Assembly (NCBI RefSeq): GCF_030287405.1
Contig: NZ_JASVVV010000001.1
Span: 186,001-250,000, forward strand
Direction of reading: 5' to 3'
DNA: 64,000 nt
From: Halalkalicoccus sp. NIPERK01
Lineage (GTDB): Archaea; Halobacteriota; Halobacteria; Halobacteriales; Halalkalicoccaceae
The notes under the pieces were generated by a model. It searched no databases, was not told the origin of the DNA, and saw only the letters and a list, made by a program, of their open reading frames with translations. This document shows positions 17,716 to 25,616 of this stretch, one piece after another; position 1 is the first letter of the stretch; each line of letters opens with the position of its first letter. A program made the translations under genes and the position numbers.

Positions 17716-18675
17716 ATGAAGGTCTCCGTCGTCGTCTGCACGTACTCGATGGAGCGCTACGACGCGTTCTCCGAGTGTGTCGAGAGCGTTCTGGACCAGA
17801 CGCACGAACCGCTGGAGGTAGTGCTCGTCGTCGACGGGAACGAGACGGTGTTCGAACGCGTGTGTGAGGATTTCGGCGGACGACCGGACGTCGTCGTGTA
17901 CGACAACGACGAGAACCGCGGGATCTCCTACAGCCGGACGAAGGGTGCGGAACTCGCCTCCGGAGAGATCGTCGCGTTCATCGACGACGACGCGGTCGCG
18001 GAGCCCAACTGGATCGAGAAGCTGGTACGGGTGTACGAGGGGACCGACGCGGTAGCGGTCGGCGGGCACGTCGCACCCGACTGGGTGACCGAGAAACCCG
18101 ACTTCTTCCCCGAGGAGTTCTACTGGCTGGTGGGATGTACGGAGAAGGGGTTTGCGAAGGACGGCGAGGAGGTGCGGAACACGTACGGTTCGAACATCTC
18201 GTTCAAAAGGGACGTATTTCTGGATGTCGGCGGGTACGACCCCAATACGGGGCGGAAGGGCGACCGGCACGTTCAGGCGCACGAAGCGCCCGTCGGAATC
18301 CGCATCCGCGAGCAGTACGGGAGGGGGATGATCTACGTCACGGACGCGCTAGTTCACCACAAGCTGTTCGACTACCGTGGTGACTTCCGGTGGCTGGTGT
18401 TCCGGTCGTTCTGGCAGGGTTACTCGAAACGCGTGATGGACCTGCTCTACGAAGAGACGTACGGAGACGAAGGGGATTTCCTGACGGACCTGTTCGTTCG
18501 ATACCTTCCCGAGCGCGCGAAGAGGGCGGTTCTGGGACCGTCGCTGACGGAGGTCAAACGGATCGTCGCTATTCTGGCGTTCACCGGAGCCGTCGGGCTG
18601 GGATATTTATACGGCCTCTTCCGGCGAGACGTGTTACGGGAGAAGACGACGTCATCCAAGCAGGCGTCAGTCTAG
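17716..18675 (+). CDS. Family 2 glycosyltransferase, AglG/AglI-like
   Basis: A 319-residue GT-A enzyme. MKVSVVVCTYS is the nucleotide-sugar strand, and VAFIDDDAVAEPNW (about residues 86-99) holds the metal-binding DxD. A hydrophobic segment near the C-terminus (IVAILAFTGAVGLGYLYGLF, about 285-305) would tether it to the inner membrane face. It resembles the Haloferax transferases AglG and AglI that extend the dolichol-linked N-glycan with hexuronic acids. It is divergent from aglB with a shared 97-bp promoter region containing TTTATACTG, and its end overlaps the next, opposite gene by 9 nt. Donor sugar not determinable here. Confidence 0.88.
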   Translation: MKVSVVVCTYSMERYDAFSECVESVLDQTHEPLEVVLVVDGNETVFERVCEDFGGRPDVVVYDNDENRGISYSRTKGAELASGEIVAFIDDDAVAEPNWIEKLVRVYEGTDAVAVGGHVAPDWVTEKPDFFPEEFYWLVGCTEKGFAKDGEEVRNTYGSNISFKRDVFLDVGGYDPNTGRKGDRHVQAHEAPVGIRIREQYGRGMIYVTDALVHHKLFDYRGDFRWLVFRSFWQGYSKRVMDLLYEETYGDEGDFLTDLFVRYLPERAKRAVLGPSLTEVKRIVAILAFTGAVGLGYLYGLFRRDVLREKTTSSKQASV

Positions 18676-19557
18676 CTGCGGCGGTTCTGTCGGGTCCGTT
18701 TCGAAGCCGGTCCGTACGGCCTCGGCGGCGTACCCCGCGGCACGGACGCTCGTCAGGATTTTCGAGAGGGCACCGAACGCGATCCGATCACGTCGCGGGA
18801 GGTCGCTGTCCGGCGATTTCACTCCGGAGGGCCGGGGCGGGATTCCCGGTTTGCCGTACCGATCGGGGTGGTAGCGCTGGAGCTGACAGTGACCACGACC
18901 GACGCGGAGGTCCTTCTTGACGAGTTCGCGCAGCGAGTTCCGCGTCGGGTGATACATCGTGACGTCCTCGGCGAAGTGCATCTCGTAGCCCGCCTCGTGA
19001 ACGCGGTTGCCGAATTCCTTGTCGCCGCCGGAGGTCAGACGGTGGTCGAAGAGGCCGACGTCCTCGAAGACCTCGCGGCGGACGAAGAGACAGCACGTGG
19101 GTGCGAAGTGCTGGTGTTCTAAGTACTGCTTGACCGGAAAGCCTGTGTGGTGGTCGTAGCGGGCCGATAGCGTGGGTTCGTCAGGAAGCGTGAGTTCGAC
19201 GTTGCAGCCCATGTAGTCGGCGTCGCTCGTGCGGAAGGTTTCGAGGGCGGATTCGAGCCAGTCCTCGGAAACGGTCATGTCGGCGTCGACGAAGGCGAGT
19301 ATGTCGGAGTCGGCATTTCGGATGCCGGTGTTTCGGGCTGCATAGGAGGACCGAATGTCGGTTTCGGTAAGGTGGGTGATCCGGTCGTCGACGTACTCGT
19401 CGATCACGGTCGGCGTCTCGTCCGTGGAGCCGTTATCGACGATGCACAGACGAGCCTGGAATTCGGTGAATTCTGAGCGGATTGACTCAATAGTCGTCCT
19501 AACTCCTTTCGGATCGTTGTAAACTGGGACGATAATGGTCACTGTAGAATCGGTCAT
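18667..19557 (-). CDS. Family 2 glycosyltransferase
   Basis: A 296-residue GT-A enzyme opening MTDSTVTIIVPVYNDPKG. The DxD equivalent is AFVDADMTVSEDW (residues 89-100), and the acceptor-side motif is SGGDKEFGNRVHEAGYEM (about 196). No membrane segment is obvious; the C-terminal 60 residues are basic and proline rich. Related to haloarchaeal AglE/AglI-like transferases of N-glycan or exopolysaccharide assembly. It converges on the AglG-like gene (9 nt overlap) and is still GC rich, whereas everything beyond its start on the right is AT richer, so it marks the edge of the exchanged block. Confidence 0.85.
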   Translation of the reverse strand: MTDSTVTIIVPVYNDPKGVRTTIESIRSEFTEFQARLCIVDNGSTDETPTVIDEYVDDRITHLTETDIRSSYAARNTGIRNADSDILAFVDADMTVSEDWLESALETFRTSDADYMGCNVELTLPDEPTLSARYDHHTGFPVKQYLEHQHFAPTCCLFVRREVFEDVGLFDHRLTSGGDKEFGNRVHEAGYEMHFAEDVTMYHPTRNSLRELVKKDLRVGRGHCQLQRYHPDRYGKPGIPPRPSGVKSPDSDLPRRDRIAFGALSKILTSVRAAGYAAEAVRTGFETDPTEPPQLD

Positions 19558-19580
19558 GGGTTATCAATGGAATTTGTCTA

Positions 19581-19700
19581 TCAGATTTCACGTAACCAAT
19601 CAACTGCTGATCGTTCTCCGTCGGTGAGTACGACACGTTCAATGAGATGAGAGCCGATATGTCCAGCACTTCCTGTTACGAGAACCTGATTATCCCGCAT
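19581..19700 (-). pseudogene. Remnant of an NAD-dependent sugar epimerase/dehydratase (internally deleted)
   Basis: Reverse-strand frame from ATG at 19700 to TGA at 19581, 39 residues. The first 22 residues (MRDNQVLVTGSAGHIGSHLI and following) are an unmistakable SDR-type nucleotide-sugar epimerase N-terminus with GxxGxxG. Without any break the text then reads TDGERSAVDWLREI and stops, which looks like the very C-terminus of such an enzyme. The roughly 250 residues between are missing, so the gene has lost its middle by deletion. It sits 23 nt upstream of a GT2 start, at the left border of the AT-rich glycan block. Confidence 0.7.
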
Positions 19701-19811
19701 ACATTCTTATTCCAGCCATAGTAGAAAAGATAATTGATGGCTCGATCAGTATTATAGACACACTCTCTCTAACCCGAAATCGTTTTTTCGGGCTACTGTG
19801 AGACGTCTCAC

Positions 19812-21002
19812 GTGAACATACTATACTATCTCGATTGGTTCCCAAAACTCTCGCAGAGCTTTATTCTCAATGAGATCTACTATCTCTCTAAGCAGGGCCA
19901 CAACGTGGCCGTTTTTTCACTCAACGAACCAAATTCGGACGTCGAACATGACGAACTGAACGAGATCGACATTGATCTCGCGTATGCAGACAGGCCGTCG
20001 CCAATGTCCATCCCTCGTAATATAGTGGGTGGTATGGTTAACAACCGATCGCCGCGCCAGTCGTACTTCACGGATCCACGCCGCCAACTTGGAGTTCGAT
20101 TTTTGACCGAGCAGTGTTGGGACTTCATCGACACATTAACCTACGATCTAGATCATATTAATGCTCACTTCCTCCGATGGAATAAAATTCCGGCAGCAAC
20201 CATCGCGAACGAACTCAATATCTCCTCAAGCCTGACTACACACGCGTACGATCTATACGCGTCTCCTGACGAAAAGACGTTGGTGACAACGTGCAATGCC
20301 TTCGATACGGTTCTCACGATTTCGGAGTACAATAAGCGATTTCTGAATGTAGAAGTGGAACCTGACGCCGACATTGAAGTTGTCAGAATGGGGATTCGAA
20401 CGGAGAAGTTCCAGCCAACGTCAACTCCGACTGATCCTCAATTTTTGACGATCTCAAGGTTCGTAGAGAAGAAGGGAATCGAATACGCACTTTACGCTTT
20501 CGCACAGTGCGTCGACGAGTATCCCGAACTGGATTATCGACTCATTGGGTCGGGACCTCGTCGAGAGAAATACGAGTGCATCATCGATCGACTGGGGATA
20601 GGCGATAACGTGACATTTCTCGGATCCGTGGATGACGAAAAATTGATTCGAGAACTCGATCAGGCCAGAGCATTCGTTCTTCCGTGTGTCGTTGCAAAGG
20701 ACGGTGATCGCGATGGAATTCCAGTTGCGATTATGGAAGCGATGGCGATGGAGACACCTGTGGTGACAACAAATGTCTCTGGAATTCCAGAGCTTATAGA
20801 TGGTAAAGAGAGTGGTTTCCTCTGCTTCGAGCGGTCAGTGGAAGGCCTCGTAAGATCAATTCGAGTCTGTCTCAGGGACCGAAAAGTAGCTGATGCAATG
20901 GGTAAGAAAGCTCGTGAAACCGTGAAGTCCAAACATCATACTGATGTAGTCGGGAAGTCGCTTGAATCTGTTTTTCAACGCAATCTTAGAACCGGTCAAT
21001 GA
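19812..21002 (+). CDS. Family 4 glycosyltransferase
   Basis: A 396-residue GT-B enzyme starting at GTG (MNILYYLDWFPKLSQSFI), the usual opening of exopolysaccharide GT4 proteins. The C-terminal Rossmann domain has FLTISRFVEKKGIEYALYAF (about residue 215) and the donor-site E-x7-E motif in GIPVAIMEAMAMETPVVTT (about 303-321). Probably cytoplasmic, adding a sugar to a lipid-linked glycan. Codon use is clearly AT richer (many TAT, AAT, GAA and CTA codons) than the flanking agl genes, indicating foreign or exchanged origin. No strong promoter seen beyond TA-rich sequence around 19750. Confidence 0.85.
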   Translation: MNILYYLDWFPKLSQSFILNEIYYLSKQGHNVAVFSLNEPNSDVEHDELNEIDIDLAYADRPSPMSIPRNIVGGMVNNRSPRQSYFTDPRRQLGVRFLTEQCWDFIDTLTYDLDHINAHFLRWNKIPAATIANELNISSSLTTHAYDLYASPDEKTLVTTCNAFDTVLTISEYNKRFLNVEVEPDADIEVVRMGIRTEKFQPTSTPTDPQFLTISRFVEKKGIEYALYAFAQCVDEYPELDYRLIGSGPRREKYECIIDRLGIGDNVTFLGSVDDEKLIRELDQARAFVLPCVVAKDGDRDGIPVAIMEAMAMETPVVTTNVSGIPELIDGKESGFLCFERSVEGLVRSIRVCLRDRKVADAMGKKARETVKSKHHTDVVGKSLESVFQRNLRTGQ

Positions 21003-21382
21003 TACTCTCTCGTTTCGTTTGGTGCATTTTCGGACGTTAGAAAGGTCCGTATCTGTCATATGTAGTTGAGCATGAAAAGAGAGGCGAGTGAATTTTTTAG
21101 TAGTCGTGGCAGGAAGGAGCCTTAGGAGAGTTTACTTTCTCCCTGTAAACATAATTCGACCGTGTCCGATTGTGTTCATAATCTTTTTCATGATTCTCGA
21201 CAGTTGATCTGATATGATAGGAGATATATCCGAAATCGACCTTAGAACTTGCCTCATTGTATTATCTGAACCATTTGAATTCACTTTTGCGAGAGTTATT
21301 CATCATTCATATGATAGCAACCCGTCCGCGTACCAGAATTCGCGAAGAAGTCACCAACCACGGAGCTAATATTTATTTTCCG
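21003..21382. other. AT-rich intergenic region, no recognisable gene
   Basis: About 380 nt between the GT4 and pyruvyl-transferase genes, among the AT-richest DNA in the window. It contains a 41-codon reverse frame (21132-21257) without recognisable similarity, a TAATATTTATTTT stretch just upstream of the next start that probably supplies its promoter, and GAGAGTTTACTTTCTCC-like short palindromes. The frame open upstream of the ATG at 21383 does not look like protein. Confidence 0.5.
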
Positions 21383-22651
21383 ATGAGTTCGATAAATATC
21401 CTCATTACCGACTATCACTGTGCATCAAACCGCGGCGACGCAGCAATTCTGAAGGGAGTTATTGACGGGCTTCGGACCGAATATCCGGATGCAACGTTTA
21501 CTGTCGCAACTGAATACCCGAAGGCTGCCGAGGCTATCAACGGTGTCGATGCGATTGAGCAGCGGACGGTTCCCTTCAAACCATACCATGTCCGGAAAAA
21601 CCCTCTCCTCGGATTAGTTACAGCTAATGCACTCGCGAGCCGGATATTCTCAGACATCCCAGTATCGTCTCAGATCGCATCTAAGCTTAACCTCGTGCCT
21701 TATCTTGAGTCGGACCTTATTGTCGCAACTGGCGGCCAATATCTCACGGATAACTATATGCCGAGCAAGATCGGCGCATTCTGGGAGCTATTACTCTGTA
21801 AATTACTTGGGAAGCCAGTTGTCCTTTATGCGCAAAGTATCGGTCCACTCAAAGAACAGCCATATGCGTCTATCGGACGGTATGTACTAGACCGAATTGA
21901 CCTCATTACCGTTCGAGACGAACGATCAAAATCGGTCCTTGAATCACTTGATGTATCTGAAACGCCGATCTACGTAACTGCTGATGCGGCGTTTTCTATG
22001 AACCTTGATAATTCGGACGGAACACCACTCCAGCGACGGCGGATCGAATCGATACCATCGCTCGAATCATCTGGACCACTTGTGAGTATCTCTGCGCGAG
22101 AGTGGTCGTATTTCGGAGAGGAGGGCGGCCAAAACGAGTACGAACTGTCTGTTGCCGCCTTTGCGGACTGGTTACTCACGGAACAGGACGCGACAGTAGT
22201 CTTTATCTCGACATGTACCGGATTCGACGGCTATCACACTGACGATCGGGCGACTGCCAATGCGATTATCAACCGAATGGGAAAGGCTACAGCAGAGAAA
22301 CCGCAGATTCTCACGGGTGAATACACTCCGACAGAACTATCGGAGTTCTACGGATCAGTTGATCTCCATGTAGGGACTCGGATGCACTCGAATATTCTCG
22401 CATTGTTACAGGCGACGCCGGTCATTGGAATCGAATACGAGTTTAAAATGTCAGAATTGATGTATCAGTTTGAACTAGAAGACTACGTCGTCGATATCGA
22501 CCATGTTACCGCTCCAATGCTTATCGGGACCGTGGAACGCGCGTTCGAAGATATAGATTCGATTGAAAGCCGAATCAAGTCTAACCTTGATCGCATCCGA
22601 GCAAGATCTCAAAGAACAGCCAACCTAGTTTCAGAGTGTTTAGATTTGTAA
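21383..22651 (+). CDS. Polysaccharide pyruvyl transferase family protein
   Basis: A 422-residue protein starting MSSINILITDYHCASNRGDAAILKG, the conserved N-terminus of the family (N-x-GD followed by A-I-L). Further signatures are DLIVATGGQYLTDNY (about residue 110), VVLYAQSIGPL (about 146) and DLHVGTRMHSNILALLQATPVIGIEY (about 328-353). The family attaches pyruvate ketals from PEP to sugars of cell-surface polymers, or acts as a related GT-B enzyme. AT-rich codon use like its neighbours. I placed the start at 21383; an upstream ATG in frame (21257) would add 42 residues with no family similarity. Glycan modification is the likely role, substrate unknown. Confidence 0.85.
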   Translation: MSSINILITDYHCASNRGDAAILKGVIDGLRTEYPDATFTVATEYPKAAEAINGVDAIEQRTVPFKPYHVRKNPLLGLVTANALASRIFSDIPVSSQIASKLNLVPYLESDLIVATGGQYLTDNYMPSKIGAFWELLLCKLLGKPVVLYAQSIGPLKEQPYASIGRYVLDRIDLITVRDERSKSVLESLDVSETPIYVTADAAFSMNLDNSDGTPLQRRRIESIPSLESSGPLVSISAREWSYFGEEGGQNEYELSVAAFADWLLTEQDATVVFISTCTGFDGYHTDDRATANAIINRMGKATAEKPQILTGEYTPTELSEFYGSVDLHVGTRMHSNILALLQATPVIGIEYEFKMSELMYQFELEDYVVDIDHVTAPMLIGTVERAFEDIDSIESRIKSNLDRIRARSQRTANLVSECLDL

Positions 22652-22652
22652 T

Positions 22653-22823
22653 ACGCGGTATGAGCATCCTAGATACGTCTGGATGCCAGAGTTGCGAATC
22701 GTTCCCTGGTTAATAATCGAATCAGAGAATAGGCGAGATATCACCTCAGAAAAACCAGTTTCGACGAACAATGTCGATAATAGTACGGTAGTCGAGCATC
22801 TGAGAGCGTTGGGATACAAATGA
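22653..22823 (+). pseudogene. 3' remnant of a sulfatase/alkaline-phosphatase-like gene
   Basis: Directly after the pyruvyl transferase stop the frame reads YEHPRYVWMPELRIVPWLII and, further on, ends VVEHLRALGYK with a TGA at 22821. This aligns with the last part of the intact sulfatase-like protein encoded next door on the other strand (YGHPEGFPHPVVKKVPWIE ... ERLEALGYV). No start codon or upstream domain exists, so only about 55 C-terminal residues survive. It is a second, different copy of this enzyme type left behind by recombination. Confidence 0.7.
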
Positions 22824-22926
22824 GCTAGAGAGCCTTTCCGAAATCTATTTTGAGGAACTGACCGTCATAGTGAAAGAGACTAGAACAATTATTTATTTTT
22901 GCTGCCACCCCTTCCTCAAGGCGAGT

Positions 22927-23907
22927 TCACACGTAACCGAGTGCTTCTAACCGCTCCTCAATGTCGACGTCGGTGTCAGACTGTGCCTCGAGATCCGGTT
23001 TCCTCGTTTCCAGATCCTCGGCCGTCGTCTCGATCCACGGCACCTTCTTCACGACGGGATGAGGGAATCCCTCGGGATGGCCGTACGCACCAAACTCTCC
23101 GAACGCTTCGCCGTGATCGGACGTGATCGCAACGGTTTCGGCGTCGACGTTCTCGAGTAAGACATCGATCTGGTCTAGGACGACCCGTAGATTGTCCAGA
23201 TATAGCTCCCAGATCTCCGCCCGCGTGGCATCACCGTCCCGGAGACTCCGCCATGCGCCGGTTTCGATCTCGCTCGGCTCCTCACCGTTCTTCACGGCAT
23301 TAGCGATGTAGGGGCCATGGGGTTGCATGTAGTGGGCGATGATCCTCGAGTCCTCGTTCGAGCGCCCCCGGTCGATCGCGTGGCCGGTCACGGCGTGGGG
23401 TGGCGTCACGCCGAACGTATCGTCACGGTGGGTGTCCCAGACGTCGACAATCTCGTAAAATCCGTCTCCATCGACGACGTTCCAGTCGGTCCAGTAGAAC
23501 GGAACGTCGATCCGATCCGGAGGAAGCTTTTGATCACGGAACACGAACCCGGAGTGAAAATTGGCTGTGACGTACGTCGTCTTCGCGATCTCATGAGACC
23601 ATTTCTCCGAGAACGTTTGTGCGAGCCATTCGTGCGAATTGCTTCCCACTGATAGCATACTCTCGACTTCAGTGATGTACTCGTACTCATCAGCAACCTC
23701 ACGCATCGCGTCTACGCGGCACGCGTCGAGTACGACGAGCAGATCCCAGTCGCGTTCGAAAACGTTCGTTCCGATTGGATACCGAGAGGTAATCGTATAC
23801 CAGAGTCCCTGATACGGTCGGATGAGCGTTTCTTTCATTGCTCGTTTCGGGTCTTCGTACAGTAGTCGAGCGCTCGAGAGGGACGGCAGATCGAAACCGA
23901 TGGCCAT
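22927..23907 (-). CDS. Sulfatase/alkaline-phosphatase superfamily protein
   Basis: A 326-residue alpha/beta enzyme. RDWDLLVVLDACRVDAMREV (about residues 52-70) is the first metal-binding acidic motif with a Cys-Arg next to the Asp; IAHYMQPHGPYI (about 212) and VAITSDHGEAFGEFG (about 275) supply the remaining metal-binding His/Asp residues. Such genes are common in haloarchaeal glycan clusters and probably remove or transfer a sulfate or phospho group on the glycan. I chose ATG 23907 over 24006: the added 33 residues would be hydrophobic, AT rich, and contain the TATA box. Ends ERLEALGYV like the remnant at 22653. Confidence 0.82.
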   Translation of the reverse strand: MAIGFDLPSLSSARLLYEDPKRAMKETLIRPYQGLWYTITSRYPIGTNVFERDWDLLVVLDACRVDAMREVADEYEYITEVESMLSVGSNSHEWLAQTFSEKWSHEIAKTTYVTANFHSGFVFRDQKLPPDRIDVPFYWTDWNVVDGDGFYEIVDVWDTHRDDTFGVTPPHAVTGHAIDRGRSNEDSRIIAHYMQPHGPYIANAVKNGEEPSEIETGAWRSLRDGDATRAEIWELYLDNLRVVLDQIDVLLENVDAETVAITSDHGEAFGEFGAYGHPEGFPHPVVKKVPWIETTAEDLETRKPDLEAQSDTDVDIEERLEALGYV

Positions 23908-23924
23908 AAACGAGTTACAGAATA

Positions 23925-23935
23925 CTATATTATAA
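23925..23935 (-). promoter_or_regulatory. TATA box for the sulfatase-like gene
   Basis: On the reverse strand the sequence TTATAATATAG is centred about 23 nt before the ATG at 23907. That spacing is close to a leaderless haloarchaeal transcript and argues against the upstream ATG at 24006, whose coding sequence would run through the box. Confidence 0.55.
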
Positions 23936-24031
23936 GCTAGTTGGATTGGAAGAAACAACGATACAAAATACGGATTTAATCCTCCGACAAGATCGAACAA
24001 ATCCATTACACCAAAGAATACTGATCTACGA

Positions 24032-25474
24032 ATGAGAATCGGACAGACATCTGCAATTCACTTCGTTTCTAACATTCTCGCGTCGGCGATTTCATTCATC
24101 GCGGTCATTTACTTCGCACGAGAAGTCGGCGCAGATATACTCGGCCAGTATTACCTCGTCATTGCTTTGCTCGCCTGGCTCAAAATTGCAGGAAAGTTAG
24201 GAATTGGTTCTGCGATCGTCAAGCGCGTGAGCGAGAAACGAGAACAGGACCAATATATCGTAGCAGGAGGAATACTCATCGCCACACTCTTTGTGGTGAT
24301 GGCTGCCGGTTTGCTCCTCTTCCGAGGGCTAGTCGATCGATATATAGGTGTTGAGATCACGGAATACATCGTACTTTTGTTGTTCTCGGTGCTGGTGTAC
24401 TCGTTTTTCACCTCGGTTCTCAGTGGAAAGCATCTCGTTCACGTCGCTGGGATGCTCGCACCGCTTCGGATCGCGACGAGGAGCCTCCTTCAGATCGGTG
24501 CGGTGTTCGTGGGCTTGGGACTGACAGGGATGCTCGTCGGATATGCGGCGGGCTGGTTTTCGGCCGCGCTCATCGCACTGGTCGTGGCCGTCCCGGCGAT
24601 TGTTCGACCACGAAAACGCCATTTCGTGAGCCTGCTCGAGTACGCGAAATACTCGTGGCTCGGGAGCGTTCAGTCGAAGACCTTCAACTGGATCGACGTC
24701 GTCGTGCTCGGCTTCTTCGTCCCTTCGGGACTGATCGGGATCTATTCGGTTGCTTGGAGCGTCGCGATATTCTTCCTCCAGTTCAGTCACTCCATCAGTG
24801 CCAGCATATTCCCCGAAATCAGTCGGATTGCCACTGAGGGAGAACGAAAGCAGATCTCCAATATAGTTACTGATGCATCGACCTATACTGGTGTGTTATT
24901 GATTCCGGGACTCGTAGGTAGTTCACTTCTCGCAGAGTCCGTACTGCGTATCTACGGTGACGAGTTCACTACTGGTAATGCTGTGCTCGTTCTGTTGATC
25001 GCAGCGGTACTCGTCTATAGCTATCAGAAGCCACTACTCATGACGCTAAACGCGATCGATCGTCCCGATCTCGCGTTTCGTGTGAACGGGGCGTTTGTCG
25101 TATCGAACGTCGTTCTCAACGTCGTTCTCGTGTATCACTACGGTTGGACTGGAGCCGCAATCGCGACGGGGATTTCGGCCATAATCGGGCTTTCCGTCGC
25201 GTACTGGTATCTCTCACGCTTACTCGAATTCGCGTTTCCGTACCGGGAGGTCTCTTATCAATGGATTGCAGCGATGCTCATGGGGGGGATCGTCTACATC
25301 GGACGCGAAATTGAACGCAACAATCGACTACTAGAGCACGATTTCGCTACACTCGTCATTCTCGTGTCTATCGGCGCGTTCGTGTATTTCGTTACGTACT
25401 TCGCTATCTCGAGGACCTTCCGCACCACCGTTTCGAACAACCTCCCGTTCGATGTCCCCTTTACGTCTAACTAA
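24032..25474 (+). CDS. Polysaccharide/oligosaccharide flippase (MATE/Wzx-like)
   Basis: A 480-residue membrane protein with about 14 helices, opening MRIGQTSAIHFVSNILASAISFIAVIYFAREVGADILGQYY-like in the pattern of the polysaccharide transporter family: helix 1, then REVG, a short loop and helix 2. It would flip the lipid-linked glycan to the outside before AglB acts. In Haloferax the comparable gene of the agl cluster is aglR. The gene is divergent from the sulfatase-like gene and moderately AT rich. Function in glycan export is family knowledge; the particular cargo is inferred from the neighbours. Confidence 0.86.
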   Translation: MRIGQTSAIHFVSNILASAISFIAVIYFAREVGADILGQYYLVIALLAWLKIAGKLGIGSAIVKRVSEKREQDQYIVAGGILIATLFVVMAAGLLLFRGLVDRYIGVEITEYIVLLLFSVLVYSFFTSVLSGKHLVHVAGMLAPLRIATRSLLQIGAVFVGLGLTGMLVGYAAGWFSAALIALVVAVPAIVRPRKRHFVSLLEYAKYSWLGSVQSKTFNWIDVVVLGFFVPSGLIGIYSVAWSVAIFFLQFSHSISASIFPEISRIATEGERKQISNIVTDASTYTGVLLIPGLVGSSLLAESVLRIYGDEFTTGNAVLVLLIAAVLVYSYQKPLLMTLNAIDRPDLAFRVNGAFVVSNVVLNVVLVYHYGWTGAAIATGISAIIGLSVAYWYLSRLLEFAFPYREVSYQWIAAMLMGGIVYIGREIERNNRLLEHDFATLVILVSIGAFVYFVTYFAISRTFRTTVSNNLPFDVPFTSN

Positions 25475-25545
25475 CGGGTGTCCGTATCAACTATATGTCC
25501 TCCACGACAGAAGATATTTACATAAGGACTAACTCGTATTTATTC

Positions 25546-25611
25546 ATGCAAGCGTCCTCATACCGTCCGATCCCCTCGCCCATCGAACGACTCCCGGATC
25601 TGGTTCGCTAA
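25546..25611 (+). CDS. Short upstream ORF before aglJ (21 codons, tentative)
   Basis: ATG at 25546 opens a 21-residue frame (MQASSYRPIPSPIERLPDLV...) ending TAA at 25609-25611, 5 nt before the aglJ start. The TATA-like ATATTTA at 25514-25520 is centred 29 nt upstream, the distance expected for a leaderless message that starts at this ATG. A second TA-rich stretch (TATTTATT, 25538) is too close to serve it. If the promoter is right, aglJ is the second cistron on its mRNA. The peptide itself may have no function. Confidence 0.35.
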   Translation: MQASSYRPIPSPIERLPDLVR

Positions 25612-25616
25612 TCAGC

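Noticed and set aside
21132-21257. 41-codon reverse frame (MRQVLRSISDISPIISDQLS...)
   Set aside because: Reads somewhat like protein, but has no recognisable family, ribosome site or neighbour logic; AT-rich DNA gives such frames by chance less often than GC-rich DNA, so it deserves only a note.
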